Origin: Streptomyces sp. H39-S7 | GTDB taxonomy: Bacteria > Actinomycetota > Actinomycetes > Streptomycetales > Streptomycetaceae | Reading direction: 5' to 3' | Assembly: GCF_027158205.1 (NCBI RefSeq) | Contig: NZ_JAPVLU010000063.1 | Span: forward strand, 1-34,577 | Length of the DNA: 34,577 nt | In this document: positions 26,350 through 34,125 of the stretch, piece by piece | How positions within the stretch are numbered: position 1 is the first letter of the stretch | Layout of the letters: every line of letters starts with the position of its first letter | Notes under the pieces: generated by a model | The model's database searches: none | Told to the model about the DNA's origin: nothing | The model's input: only the letters and a program-made list of their open reading frames with translations | Translations under genes and position numbers: made by a program

Positions 26350-26547
26350 ATGCGCTATGAGATTCGCGTCGAGGGACATATGTCCGAAACGCTCGCCCAA
26401 GCCTTCCCGGAGCTGGGCCACGTAGTGATGTCCGGCCAGACGGTCCTTTACGGTCCCATCGTGGACGAGGCGCAGCTGTACGGACTGCTGGCCCGTTTCC
26501 AGTCGCTCGGACTGCGGGTCCTGGAGATGCGACAACTGCCGGAGTAG
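26350..26547 (+). CDS. Small conserved-looking protein, 65 residues
   Basis: ATG with GGGAG nine bases upstream. Sequence runs MRYEIRVEGHMSETLAQAFP, ELGHVVMSGQTVLYGPIVDE, AQLYGLLARFQSLGLRVLEM, ending RQLPE. The pattern strand-helix-strand-strand-helix-strand suggests a compact ferredoxin-like (ACT-like) fold. There are no cysteines and no membrane segment. I believe similar small proteins occur in other Streptomyces, but no function is known to me. It lies 262 bp downstream of the LuxR-type gene. Confidence 0.75.
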   Translation: MRYEIRVEGHMSETLAQAFPELGHVVMSGQTVLYGPIVDEAQLYGLLARFQSLGLRVLEMRQLPE

Positions 26548-26717
26548 TCGTCCCTGGTCCCACCGGCTCCGGTCCTGAACAGGGGCAGCCGCGGTGCCGG
26601 GCCGAACGATCACCCTCTGCGGGTGACACGGGGGCGGACGATGCGCGGGAGGCTGACATGGCAGGGCCCCCGATCGCCCCCCGACGGGTTGTGTCCCGCC
26701 CCCGAGAGGAGCACGTC

Positions 26718-27380
26718 ATGACCGCACCACGTGATCCGGCACCGCCGTACGACGGACCGCGACCGGCAGCCGAAGGAGCCGCGTCCCGTCCGGCGAGGGG
26801 CGACCCCGAGGACGTACTGGGACGCGTGGGTCGTTCATGGATCTGGATCCTGGTCTCGGCGCTGGTGACGCTGGTGCCCGGCATCCTCATTCTGGTGTGG
26901 CCGGACGAGACCCTGCACATCCTCGCCGTCCTGATCGGCCTCTGCCTGCTGGCGACCGGAGTGTTCCGCTTCGTGTCCGTCTTCGCGCACAAGGAGCATG
27001 GCGAACGGCTCCCGGGATTGCTCGCAGCCGTGCTGTACGTCCTGGCCGGGGTGCTGTGCCTGCGCAACCCCCTGCAGACCATCGCCGCGCTCTCGCTGAT
27101 CGTGGGCACCGTCTGGCTCGTCTCCGGCCTCCTGACGCTCTATACGGCCATCATCGCCAAGGACCTTGCGCACCGCGGCGTTCTCCTGACGGTCGGGATT
27201 CTCGGCATCGTCGCGGGGGTCGTGGTGCTCGCCCTGCCCGCGGAGTCCGCTCATGCCCTGACCCGCCTGCTCGGCCTGTGGCTCGTTCTGCTCGGTCTTG
27301 CCGATCTGGTGCTCGCCCTTGCCTGGCGGGCCGCGCTCAACAAGGCGGCCGCGGACCAGCCGTCACGTCTCGGAACCTGA
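26718..27380 (+). CDS. HdeD/DUF308-family membrane protein
   Basis: A 220-residue protein; ATG with AGAGGA seven bases upstream, preferred over earlier starts. A hydrophilic N-terminal tail (1-38) precedes six membrane helices (about 41-61, 66-88, 99-115, 120-147, 154-174, 181-203). The repeat-like pattern of paired helices (PGILILVWPDETLHILAVLI and VLAGVLCLRNPLQTIAALSL) is the DUF308 (HdeD) signature. HdeD is known in enterobacteria for acid resistance at high density; the actinobacterial members have no assigned role. It is in a run of small membrane proteins that looks stress-related. Confidence 0.88.
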   Translation: MTAPRDPAPPYDGPRPAAEGAASRPARGDPEDVLGRVGRSWIWILVSALVTLVPGILILVWPDETLHILAVLIGLCLLATGVFRFVSVFAHKEHGERLPGLLAAVLYVLAGVLCLRNPLQTIAALSLIVGTVWLVSGLLTLYTAIIAKDLAHRGVLLTVGILGIVAGVVVLALPAESAHALTRLLGLWLVLLGLADLVLALAWRAALNKAAADQPSRLGT

Positions 27381-27597
27381 TATGCCGCCGCGCGCCGCCT
27401 CACCGGGGGCGGCCGGACCGCACCAGCTCCCACCAGGAACTCAGCCGGCCCTGTCGGTTCCGGCCACGGGGGAGGGGTCGTCCCCGGGCCGTTCGCCTTC
27501 ACCCCCACCGGGTGAGGCCGAGACGCGCCGGCCGTGCGCACGCTGAGGACAGCACAGGACACCAGCCGGGCCCCCGCCCGGAACGGAGGAGAACGAC

Positions 27598-28074
27598 ATG
27601 AGCGCACCGATGAACCTCGCGTACGACTATCCCCTGCTGGGCATCTTCTGGAGCATGTTCCTGTTCTTCCTGTGGATCATGTGGTTCATGCTGCTCTTCC
27701 GCGTGATACGGGACATCTTCCGTGACCACGAGATGAGCGGGTGGGCGAAAGCCGGCTGGCTGGTGCTGACCATCCTCCTGCCGTTCCTCGGTGTCCTGGT
27801 CTACGTCATCGCCCGGGGCGGGACCATGGGTCGCCGTGAGGTCGCGCAGGCCCGGGAGCAGCAGGCGGCGTTCAACAGCTACGTGCGGGAGGCCGCCACC
27901 GAGGGCCGGCCCAGCAACAGCGCCGACGAACTTGCCAAGCTGTCGAAGCTCCGCGCTGCCGGTGACATCACGGACGAGGAGTTCAGCAGGGCCAAGGGTC
28001 TGATCCTGAACGACCGTAGCTCGGCCGGGCAGGCGGGTTCGACCACCACGACAGCTCCGCACGCCGGCCGCTGA
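27598..28074 (+). CDS. PLDc_N and SHOCT domain membrane protein
   Basis: A 158-residue protein; GGAGGAGAA upstream of the ATG. Two membrane helices (about 13-35 and 52-72) with the Trp-rich FFLWIMWFMLLFRVIRDIFR between them form the domain found at the N-terminus of cardiolipin synthases (PLDc_N). A cytoplasmic helix follows (REVAQAREQQAAFNSYVREA). The C-terminus has a SHOCT motif (109-137, ELAKLSKLRAAGDITDEEFS), a short oligomerisation or targeting helix pair. There is no phospholipase domain. Such proteins are common in Streptomyces next to stress genes; exact role unknown. 29 bp from the next gene, probably one transcript. Confidence 0.9.
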   Translation: MSAPMNLAYDYPLLGIFWSMFLFFLWIMWFMLLFRVIRDIFRDHEMSGWAKAGWLVLTILLPFLGVLVYVIARGGTMGRREVAQAREQQAAFNSYVREAATEGRPSNSADELAKLSKLRAAGDITDEEFSRAKGLILNDRSSAGQAGSTTTTAPHAGR

Positions 28075-28103
28075 ACGCGCGCCACAGGACAGGAGGCACC
28101 GTC

Positions 28104-28526
28104 ATGACCACGACACACACACGGCACACCGACTCGGCGAAGCAGGCATGGGCGGAGGGTTTCACCCTGGCAGCGGGCACCCTGCTCATGATCGTCGGTG
28201 TGCTCGACCTCTGCCGGGGCATCATGGCCGTCGCCGAGGACGACGTCTTCGTCAACACACCGAACTACGTCTTCCAGTTCGACCTGACCTCGTGGGGCTG
28301 GATCCACGTCGTCCTGGGTGCAATCGCCGTGATCGTCAGCTTGGGGCTGTTCCGCACGGCGACGTGGGCACGGATGGCAGGTGTGGCCATCGCCGGCCTC
28401 GTCATCATCGCCAACTTCCTGTCGATGCCCTACTACCCGCTCTGGTCGATCGTCATGATCGCGATCTCGGGCTTCATCATCTGGGCTCTGTGCGTGGTCC
28501 GCCGGGACCCGGACGAATTCTCCTAG
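28104..28526 (+). CDS. DUF7144-type four-helix membrane protein
   Basis: A 140-residue protein with AGGAGG before its ATG. A short polar N-terminus is followed by four membrane helices (about 18-40, 67-85, 88-107, 113-132). The typical segments are VAEDDVFVNTPNYVFQFDLT and SWGWIHVVLGAIAVIVSLGL, then NFLSMPYYPLWSIVMIAISG, which I recognise from a widespread actinobacterial family of unknown function. Likely co-transcribed with the PLDc_N-SHOCT gene; a strong hairpin follows 46 bases after the stop. Confidence 0.88.
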   Translation: MTTTHTRHTDSAKQAWAEGFTLAAGTLLMIVGVLDLCRGIMAVAEDDVFVNTPNYVFQFDLTSWGWIHVVLGAIAVIVSLGLFRTATWARMAGVAIAGLVIIANFLSMPYYPLWSIVMIAISGFIIWALCVVRRDPDEFS

Positions 28527-28571
28527 CGGCCGCAGAACGCCGTGTGAAGGAGATGTCGCCCCAACGGTCCA

Positions 28572-28607
28572 CGTGCCCCCGGACACCGGCCGCTGTCCGG
28601 GGGCACG
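28572..28607 (+). terminator. Strong hairpin terminator
   Basis: CGTGCCCCCGGACA (28572-28585) and TGTCCGGGGGCACG (28594-28607) are perfect 14-bp inverted repeats around an 8-base loop. It lies 46 bases after the DUF7144 gene. There is no T tract, which is usual for Streptomyces hairpin terminators. Confidence 0.75.
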
Positions 28608-28612
28608 ACGTG

Positions 28613-28872
28613 GGTCTCCGCGCGTCCGCCTTCCCCGAGGAGCGGCAGGGCGAGATCTCCGGGCTCTCCCGCGGCGTCTCCAACCTCAGCTCTTCCTTTC
28701 GGCACCGCGACAGCCGGCACCATCCTCCGTCGCCGGTCTGTCGCAAGGCGCCTATGCCGCCGCGATGATCGTCCTGGGCGTCGTCGGGCTCGGCGGTCTC
28801 GCGGCCGCGTCCCGCCTTCCCCGGATCCGCCCAACCGGCCGGGTGGAAGCCGAGAACGGGGCCCCGCCCTAA
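28613..28872 (+). pseudogene. MFS transporter, C-terminal remnant with two frameshifts
   Basis: Reading across three frames gives FPEERQGEISGLSRGVSNLS, SSFGTATAGTIL, then VAGLSQGAYAAAMIVLGVVG and LGGLAAASRLPRIRP. This is the last loop and final two membrane helices of a drug-exporter-type MFS protein. One shift lies in the stretch encoding SSF-GTA and a second between GTIL and VAGL; the first ten or so helices are missing. The hairpin terminator ends five bases before it. Confidence 0.7.
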
Positions 28873-28987
28873 CGCCGGGCAGCAGGGGAAGGGGGCGAGT
28901 ACCCGGTGCTGGTCAGCAGAATGCTGGATCGAAGATTTCACGTGACAAGGAACTGCATCCGCAGCGTCCACCGGATTGGAGAACCCC

Positions 28988-29335
28988 ATGTCGGAACTCA
29001 AGTTCGAGCAGAAGCGCTCGCTGTCCCGCGGCGAAGCGGCTGATCAGCTCACCGCGCTCGCGGACGCCCTGCGCAAGGGCGGAGACGTCGAGATGGAATT
29101 CGGGCACGGGACCCTGAGCCTGACCGTTCCCGACGGGCTCCGTAGCGAGATCGAGATCGAGGTCGACGACGGAGAGATCGAACTCGAGATCGAGCTCACC
29201 TGGCCGACGGGGAAGCCCGCCCGGACGGCGCCGACGCGTGCTGCCGCACCGGAGCGAAGCCGGGCATCCGCCAAGCGCGGCGCGGGCACTGCCAAGAGCA
29301 GGAGCGTCAAGAAGCCCACCAAGAAGACACCCTGA
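28988..29335 (+). CDS. amphi-Trp domain protein with a basic histone-like tail
   Basis: A 115-residue protein; ATG with GGAGAA upstream (a TTG four codons earlier is less likely). Residues 1-75 form an amphi-Trp domain: MSELKFEQKRSLSRGEAADQ, then LTALADALRKGGDVEMEFGH, and alternating acidic strands (IEIEVDDGEIELEIELTW). Residues 76-115 are an Ala/Lys/Arg/Pro-rich tail (APERSRASAKRGAGTAKSRS, then VKKPTKKTP) like the tails of H1-type histones and some actinobacterial nucleoid proteins. The fold's role is unknown; the tail suggests nucleic-acid binding. It is transcribed away from the terminator and so likely has its own promoter. Confidence 0.85.
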   Translation: MSELKFEQKRSLSRGEAADQLTALADALRKGGDVEMEFGHGTLSLTVPDGLRSEIEIEVDDGEIELEIELTWPTGKPARTAPTRAAAPERSRASAKRGAGTAKSRSVKKPTKKTP

Positions 29336-29509
29336 CCCCGCGCGGCCCGCCGGCCCGGCAGCCACCGCTGTTCCCTAGGCGCACGGCACCAGTGGACGTC
29401 CGCGCACGCTACCCGAATCAACGCACCCCAGTTCACGGCACTCCAGTTCCGAAGCCCCGACGGGGTGCCGACGAATCCGGCGAGTGGGGCACAGGAATCG
29501 AGGCGGCTC

Positions 29510-30559
29510 GTGCATGCGGTAACGGTGGTACCTGGCAAGAGCGGATCGGTGGAGTTGTCGGAAGTCGCGGAGCCGGCAGCCGAGCTGGGGTCGGTCGTGG
29601 TGGAGACCGTCACGGTCGGGGTGTGCGGGACGGACGCTGAGATCGCGCGGGGCGAGTACGGGTTCGCGCCGCCGGGGAAGGACCGGTTGATCCTGGGGCA
29701 CGAGTCGCTTGGGCGCGTGGTCCACGCAGCGGCGGCGGGCGGCCCTGCCGTCGGTGACCTTGTGGTGGGCATCGTGCGACGGCCGGATCCTCTACCGTGC
29801 CCGAACTGCGCGGTCGGAGAGTGGGACATGTGTTCCAACGGCCTGTACACCGAGCACGGGATCAAGGAACGCGACGGCTTCATGGCCGAACGCTGGCGCA
29901 GCGATCCTGCCTATCTGGTCAAGGTGGACTCCGAACTCGGTTCGGCGGGGGTGCTGCTGGAGCCGGCTTCGGTGGTGGCCAAGGCGTGGGAGCACATCTA
30001 CGCGATCGGCCGGCGCACATTCTGGGACCCGCAGACGGTGCTGGTAGTGGGTGCCGGTCCGATCGGGCTGCTGGCCGCGCTGCTGGGCCGACAGCGAGGC
30101 CTGGAGGTCCATGTCGTGGACCGGGTCACAGGCGGCCCGAAACCCCCACTCGTCGAGGCGCTCGGGGCCCGGTACCACACCGGGGCGGTGTCTGACCTGG
30201 GTCTGAGCCCGGACATCGTCGTGGAATGCACGGGCGTGCCAGGCCTCATCCGGCAGTCGGCCGAGGCGGCGGCGCCCGGCGGGATCGTGTGCCTGACCGG
30301 CGTCGGCTCGCTGACCGACCGCTCTGCCGGCGGGATCGAGAGCGGACTCGCCACCACAGCCGTCCTGCGGAATCTCGCACTCTTCGGTTCCGTCAACGCC
30401 AACCGCCGCCATTACTACCTGGCCGCCCGAGCGCTCGGGCGGGCGGAGCGGGGCTGGCTCGAGGGACTGGTGACACGGAGATTCGCTCCGCACGACATCG
30501 TCCAGGCGCTGGAACGGGACCCGGACGACGTCAAGGTGGTCGTGGACTTCGCAGCCTGA
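29510..30559 (+). CDS. Zinc-dependent MDR dehydrogenase, glucose 1-dehydrogenase-like
   Basis: About 349 residues from GTG 29510 (HAVTVVPGKSGSVELSEVAE); GTG 29465 would add 15 residues of doubtful sequence. Catalytic zinc site: Cys39 (GVCGTD), His64 and Glu65 (LGHESLG), and Glu151 (LLEPASVV). Structural zinc region: RRPDPLPCPNCAVGEWDMCS with three cysteines, as in the glucose dehydrogenase group. NAD(P)-binding Rossmann motif VVGAGPIGLLAAL. Fits the archaeal-type glucose/aldose 1-dehydrogenases, which oxidise the sugar C1 to the lactone; the true substrate cannot be read from sequence. Convergent with the next gene, with a hairpin between them. Confidence 0.9.
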   Translation: MHAVTVVPGKSGSVELSEVAEPAAELGSVVVETVTVGVCGTDAEIARGEYGFAPPGKDRLILGHESLGRVVHAAAAGGPAVGDLVVGIVRRPDPLPCPNCAVGEWDMCSNGLYTEHGIKERDGFMAERWRSDPAYLVKVDSELGSAGVLLEPASVVAKAWEHIYAIGRRTFWDPQTVLVVGAGPIGLLAALLGRQRGLEVHVVDRVTGGPKPPLVEALGARYHTGAVSDLGLSPDIVVECTGVPGLIRQSAEAAAPGGIVCLTGVGSLTDRSAGGIESGLATTAVLRNLALFGSVNANRRHYYLAARALGRAERGWLEGLVTRRFAPHDIVQALERDPDDVKVVVDFAA

Positions 30560-30582
30560 CCGGCACTCATCCGGAGGTCTCC

Positions 30583-30601
30583 TGCGGTGCCGAGCACCGC
30601 A
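30583..30601. terminator. Bidirectional hairpin between convergent genes
   Basis: TGCGGTG (30583-30589), loop CCGAG, CACCGCA (30595-30601): a perfect 7-bp stem between the stops of the dehydrogenase (plus) and the diacylglycerol-kinase-like gene (minus). Position suggests a shared terminator. Confidence 0.55.
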
Positions 30602-30627
30602 CCACCGCCCTGATCTCCTTGAGCACC

Positions 30628-32025
30628 TCACAACCCTTCGGAATCAGCCTGCTCCCGGTCTGACGTGCCGGCTGGCTCACCCGTTCGCTTCCCACGGTGG
30701 GAAATCGACCGTGATCGGCCGAGGGCCAGGTCAATGACGTGCCGCCAGTCCAGGGGCGGGTTGGCCACCGGCCTCCGGGGGCGGTTCCTGGGGACCCGCA
30801 CCCGCAGTACGCCCGGCATGATCCTGCAGGTGACCGGGGTCGACAGGATCAGGGCCTCCCCGTCGATAGCGACGGGAACGGTCGCCGCAGCGGCATGGAT
30901 CGTTACCTGGCGTGCCGTCAGTACGTGCAGTCCGGTCGCCTGGCCTCTGCGCAGTGCCAGCTCGGCCGCCTGGGCGGTACCGTCCACCCGGATGCTGAGC
31001 ACGCCCAGGGTGCCCCGGTCCAGCCGGGGTCTGCGGCCGGCGGTGAGCGGATCGACGGCGGCGTACGGGTTGTTGCTGACCAGGAGGGCCTGCTGGGACT
31101 CCAGCCGGGTGCCGTCCACGTGAACGTCGAGCCGCTCACCCCGGTCGCCGAGCAGCAGGTCGGGCAGGGTGTTCAAGGCGGTGCCCGCTTTGGCTGCACG
31201 GTAGTCCGGATCCTGGATGACCTGCGCGTAGGCCCCGAACGAGGCAGTGTTGACAAAGGGGTGGTCCGCCACCATGCCGAGGTCGACCGTGAGTTCCTCA
31301 GCATCGGTGAGCGCGTCCAGACAACGAGTCGGGTCGGCGCGATCCAGACCCAGATCCATGGCGAAGTGATTGCGGGTTCCGGCGCTGATCACCATGAAGG
31401 GGAGATCGTGTTCCGCCGCGACTGCCGCGACCAGGGCCTGGGTGCCGTCACCGCCCGCCACGCCGAGCAGGTCAGCCCCTTCGGCCACTGCCTGGCGCGC
31501 CAAGGCGGCCACATCGATACGCACCGAGGTGTCCAGCAGGAGCACTCGCGCGCCCAACTGCTCGGCGCGCTCCGCCAACCCGAAACGGCCTACTTTGCCG
31601 TCGCCGGACTTCGGATTCATGATCAGCACCGGCCGTACGGGCGCCGCACAGGGGATCGCTGCCATGCCCCGCGAAGGCTGTGCCCGGCGCAGAGCCGACC
31701 GCGCGCAGGCCAACGCGGCGCAGCCGAGCAACAGTGAACCCAGGGCCACTGCCCAAAGTCCCGTCCGGGCATAGAACACCACCACCGCCGCAGGACCCCC
31801 GACGGCGAGCAGTGCACCCGCCCAGCGTAGAACTCCCCGATGCGCCAGCACCCACCATGCGCCCACCGCCGCGGCCACCAGCCCCGCCAACCCGATCACG
31901 AGGGTCAGCGGACCGCCCGCCCCGGTGAACGCGAGCAGGATCGCCACGGCTGCCAGCGCACACAGAAGCGCCATCCGGGCCAGCAGCCGGGCTCTCGCCA
32001 TGGTGCCTGCCTCACTCGTGTCCAT
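30628..32025 (-). CDS. Membrane protein with diacylglycerol kinase catalytic domain
   Basis: About 465 residues from the ATG at 32025, which has GGAGG at proper spacing; an ATG two codons earlier is too close to it. The first 110 residues hold about four membrane helices (ALLCALAAVAILLAF, TLVIGLAGLVAAAVGAWWVL, AGALLAVGGPAAVVVFY, LWAVALGSLLLGCAALAC). The rest is a DAGK/NAD-kinase fold: VLIMNPKSGDGKVGRFGL (nucleotide-binding N-P-K-S), GVAGGDGTQALVAAVA with GGDGT (191-195), and AGTRNHFAMDLGL. The closing beta-sandwich includes VPVAIDGEALILSTPV. It should phosphorylate a lipid (diacylglycerol or similar) at the membrane; substrate uncertain. Confidence 0.9.
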   Translation of the reverse strand: MDTSEAGTMARARLLARMALLCALAAVAILLAFTGAGGPLTLVIGLAGLVAAAVGAWWVLAHRGVLRWAGALLAVGGPAAVVVFYARTGLWAVALGSLLLGCAALACARSALRRAQPSRGMAAIPCAAPVRPVLIMNPKSGDGKVGRFGLAERAEQLGARVLLLDTSVRIDVAALARQAVAEGADLLGVAGGDGTQALVAAVAAEHDLPFMVISAGTRNHFAMDLGLDRADPTRCLDALTDAEELTVDLGMVADHPFVNTASFGAYAQVIQDPDYRAAKAGTALNTLPDLLLGDRGERLDVHVDGTRLESQQALLVSNNPYAAVDPLTAGRRPRLDRGTLGVLSIRVDGTAQAAELALRRGQATGLHVLTARQVTIHAAAATVPVAIDGEALILSTPVTCRIMPGVLRVRVPRNRPRRPVANPPLDWRHVIDLALGRSRSISHRGKRTGEPAGTSDREQADSEGL

Positions 32026-32414
32026 ACCCATTCCTCCAAGGCGGGCGCAAAGAAGCCGGCTTCCCCGAACGGCGAAGTGCTCCGGGCGCCGTCGCGACCC
32101 AAGCGCAGTCGAGGACAACCTCCCCAGGGAACTCAGCACTACACAGCCCGCTGACCCCAGCCGACCCTTCCACCCGAATGGCCGAACCGCGGTCCGGTGC
32201 CGCCTTGTCGCATACGAACACAACGACAACCCCGCCGCATCCGGGAGGCCCGGCTCCAGGGTGGATCACGTGCGGTCGAGTCCCCGTCCTTGCCGATTTC
32301 CCGCAGGACCTCGCCACCAGCCGTGAAATCCGAACCGGCCGGGGGTGAGTGCTCGCGACAGCCCCCAGCCCCCCGACGGACCGCTGCCGGTGTGGGGCGG
32401 CGCGGCCCCGGACG
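32026..32414. other. Intergenic stretch without a recognised gene
   Basis: Between the start of the DAGK-like gene and the end of the aldo/keto reductase gene, both on the minus strand. I see no convincing open frame. It should contain the promoter of the DAGK-like gene and the transcription end of the reductase; a GC-rich stretch near 32340-32410 could fold but no clean stem was found. Confidence 0.45.
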
Positions 32415-33308
32415 TCAGGACACCGGCTGGTCGGACGCGTCCAGTCGCGTGATCTCCTCCGCGGTCAGCTCCAGCGTGATCGCCGCGGCGGAGTCCTGGA
32501 TGCTGGCGGGCCGCGACGAGCCGGGGATCGGGACGACCACCGGCGATTTGGCGAGCATCCAGGCCAGGCAGACCTGCTGGGGGCTGACCCCGTGTGCGGA
32601 GCCGATCTCGGCGAACGGGGCGAACCGCGTTCCGAGGCCGCCTGCCTTGCCGATCCCGCCGAGCGGGCTCCAGGGCAGGAACGCGATGCGCAGTTCGTCG
32701 CACAGTTCCAGCTCCGCCTCGCTGGACCGGAAGGCGGGAGAGAACTGATTCTGCACGGCGGCCAGTCGGCCGCCCAGGATCTCGTTGGCCTGGATGATCT
32801 GCGCGGGGTCGAAGTTCGACACACCCGCGTACCGGATCTTGCCCTCGTCGAGCAGTTCGCGGATCGCGCCGACCGAGTCGGCGATCGGGACCCGCGGGTC
32901 CGGCCGGTGGAACTGGTAGAGCCCGATGGCCTCCACGCCCAGCCGCTTCAGCGACGCCTCGCAGGCCCGCTTCAGGTACGCGGGCGACCCGTCGAGGCTC
33001 CACCCGCCGTCCGCCGTGCGGGTGTGGCCGCCCTTGGTCGCGATCAGCACATCAGAGGTGTCGCCGTCGTACGCGGCCAGGGCGTGGGCAATGAGTGACT
33101 CGTTGTGTCCGAAGTCGTCGCCGTTCAGGCTGTAGGCGTCCGCCGTGTCGATCAGTGTGATGCCCGAGTCCAGCGCCGCGTGGATCGTGGCGACCGCCCG
33201 GTCCCGGTCCGGCCTCCCCTCGATGGACAGCGGCATCCCCCCGAGGCCGACAGCGCTGACCTGGATGTCCCCGATACGGCGCGTCTGCGTTCGCGGCATG
33301 TTCCCCAT
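32415..33308 (-). CDS. Aldo/keto reductase
   Basis: A 297-residue protein from ATG 33308, which has GAGGAGG ten bases upstream; sequence upstream in frame is not family-like. The TIM-barrel catalytic tetrad is present: Asp54 and Tyr59 (DTADAYS), Lys92 (IATKGG), His134 (LYQFHRPDP). The NADPH-binding end shows PIPGSSRPASIQDS. Such enzymes reduce aldehydes and ketones with NADPH; DAYSLNGDDFGHNE and YQFHRPDPRVPI place it with the YghZ/pyridoxal-reductase-like oxidoreductases rather than with sugar reductases, tentatively. It appears monocistronic, with a palindrome in the promoter region. Confidence 0.92.
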   Translation of the reverse strand: MGNMPRTQTRRIGDIQVSAVGLGGMPLSIEGRPDRDRAVATIHAALDSGITLIDTADAYSLNGDDFGHNESLIAHALAAYDGDTSDVLIATKGGHTRTADGGWSLDGSPAYLKRACEASLKRLGVEAIGLYQFHRPDPRVPIADSVGAIRELLDEGKIRYAGVSNFDPAQIIQANEILGGRLAAVQNQFSPAFRSSEAELELCDELRIAFLPWSPLGGIGKAGGLGTRFAPFAEIGSAHGVSPQQVCLAWMLAKSPVVVPIPGSSRPASIQDSAAAITLELTAEEITRLDASDQPVS

Positions 33309-33352
33309 GAAGAAGTAGCCTCCTCTTTCACTATGTCCGGCAGTACGACCTC

Positions 33353-33365
33353 TTGCAGTCTGCAA
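33353..33365. promoter_or_regulatory. Palindrome upstream of the aldo/keto reductase gene
   Basis: TTGCAG-T-CTGCAA is a perfect 13-base dyad, 45 bases upstream of the ATG. Position and symmetry fit an operator, perhaps for a MerR- or TetR-type regulator. No intact regulator gene lies beside it. Confidence 0.4.
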
Positions 33366-33652
33366 CCCGTCTACCCGCTCCGAGCGCGGAATGCGCCCTG
33401 ACACGTGCTCCGTGTCGGTGACAAGCCCCCTGCCTTCGAGTGGCCGCTCGCGGTGCAGTGCCCGTGGACCCCCGGCCGCATCGCGCCAAGCGCGGCTGTG
33501 CCGGTGCCGTGACGCGGCGGCCTGGCGGGTGGAGCGGCCCCGGACGGCTGGACCACGGCCGCGGTACCCGCCCGGAAGGCCGCTCCAAAGTCGTCTGGAG
33601 GCAGGAGCCGCGGAGGAACTGGAACGGCTGCGGGGCGTGTGGATGACTGCGC
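33366..33652. other. Stretch without an intact gene
   Basis: Divergent from the aldo/keto reductase. A plus-strand frame ends in RLEAGAAEELERLRGVWMTA, which has coiled-coil character like the C-terminus of a MerR-type regulator, but no start or helix-turn-helix is visible. Possibly a remnant of the regulator that once controlled the reductase. Confidence 0.3.
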
Positions 33653-33925
33653 TCAATTCTGTGGTCCCACCCGCCAGGGCACCGCGATCGAGGGCGCCCC
33701 GACGGGTTCGAGGCCACCTTCACCGTCACCGTGCTCGCCAACCACCTGTTCGTCCGACTGCTTCAGGACCGCTTCACCGCTCCCGCCCGGATCGTGATCA
33801 CCGCCAGCGACACCTACTTCGGCGACTTCAAGCACAACATGGGCATGGTGCCCGGCCCGGCCTGGCAGGCCCCGGGCGTCCTCGTCCGCATGGCCCGACC
33901 GGAAGCAGTGAAACGCGGCTCCTGA
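33653..33925 (+). pseudogene. SDR-family oxidoreductase, internal fragment with frameshift
   Basis: Plus-strand reading gives QFCGPTRQGTAIEGAP, then after a one-base slip GFEATFTVTVLANHLFVRLL, QDRFTAPARIVITASDTYFG and DFKHNMGMVPGPAWQAPGVL, ending in TGA. ANHLF.R and RIVITASD are the N-N-H-F and strand-5 serine segments of short-chain dehydrogenases. The NAD-binding glycine motif, the active-site YxxxK and everything after are missing. Non-functional remnant. Confidence 0.65.
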
Positions 33926-34125
33926 TGATCAAGGTTGTCCAAGCCATGGATCACCGACAGAGGTCGCGCGTTTCGGGGGCAGGAGTGAAGGATGGTGGCG
34001 GGAAGGTGTGCGCCAGGCTCGACCCGAGAGGGTGATCTTGGGCGCGTCGCGTGGCTGGAGACGCTCAGTACCTGGGATGAGCCGTCATAAATGGTTACAT
34101 CCCAAAGTCAACGAGAGGCAACATC

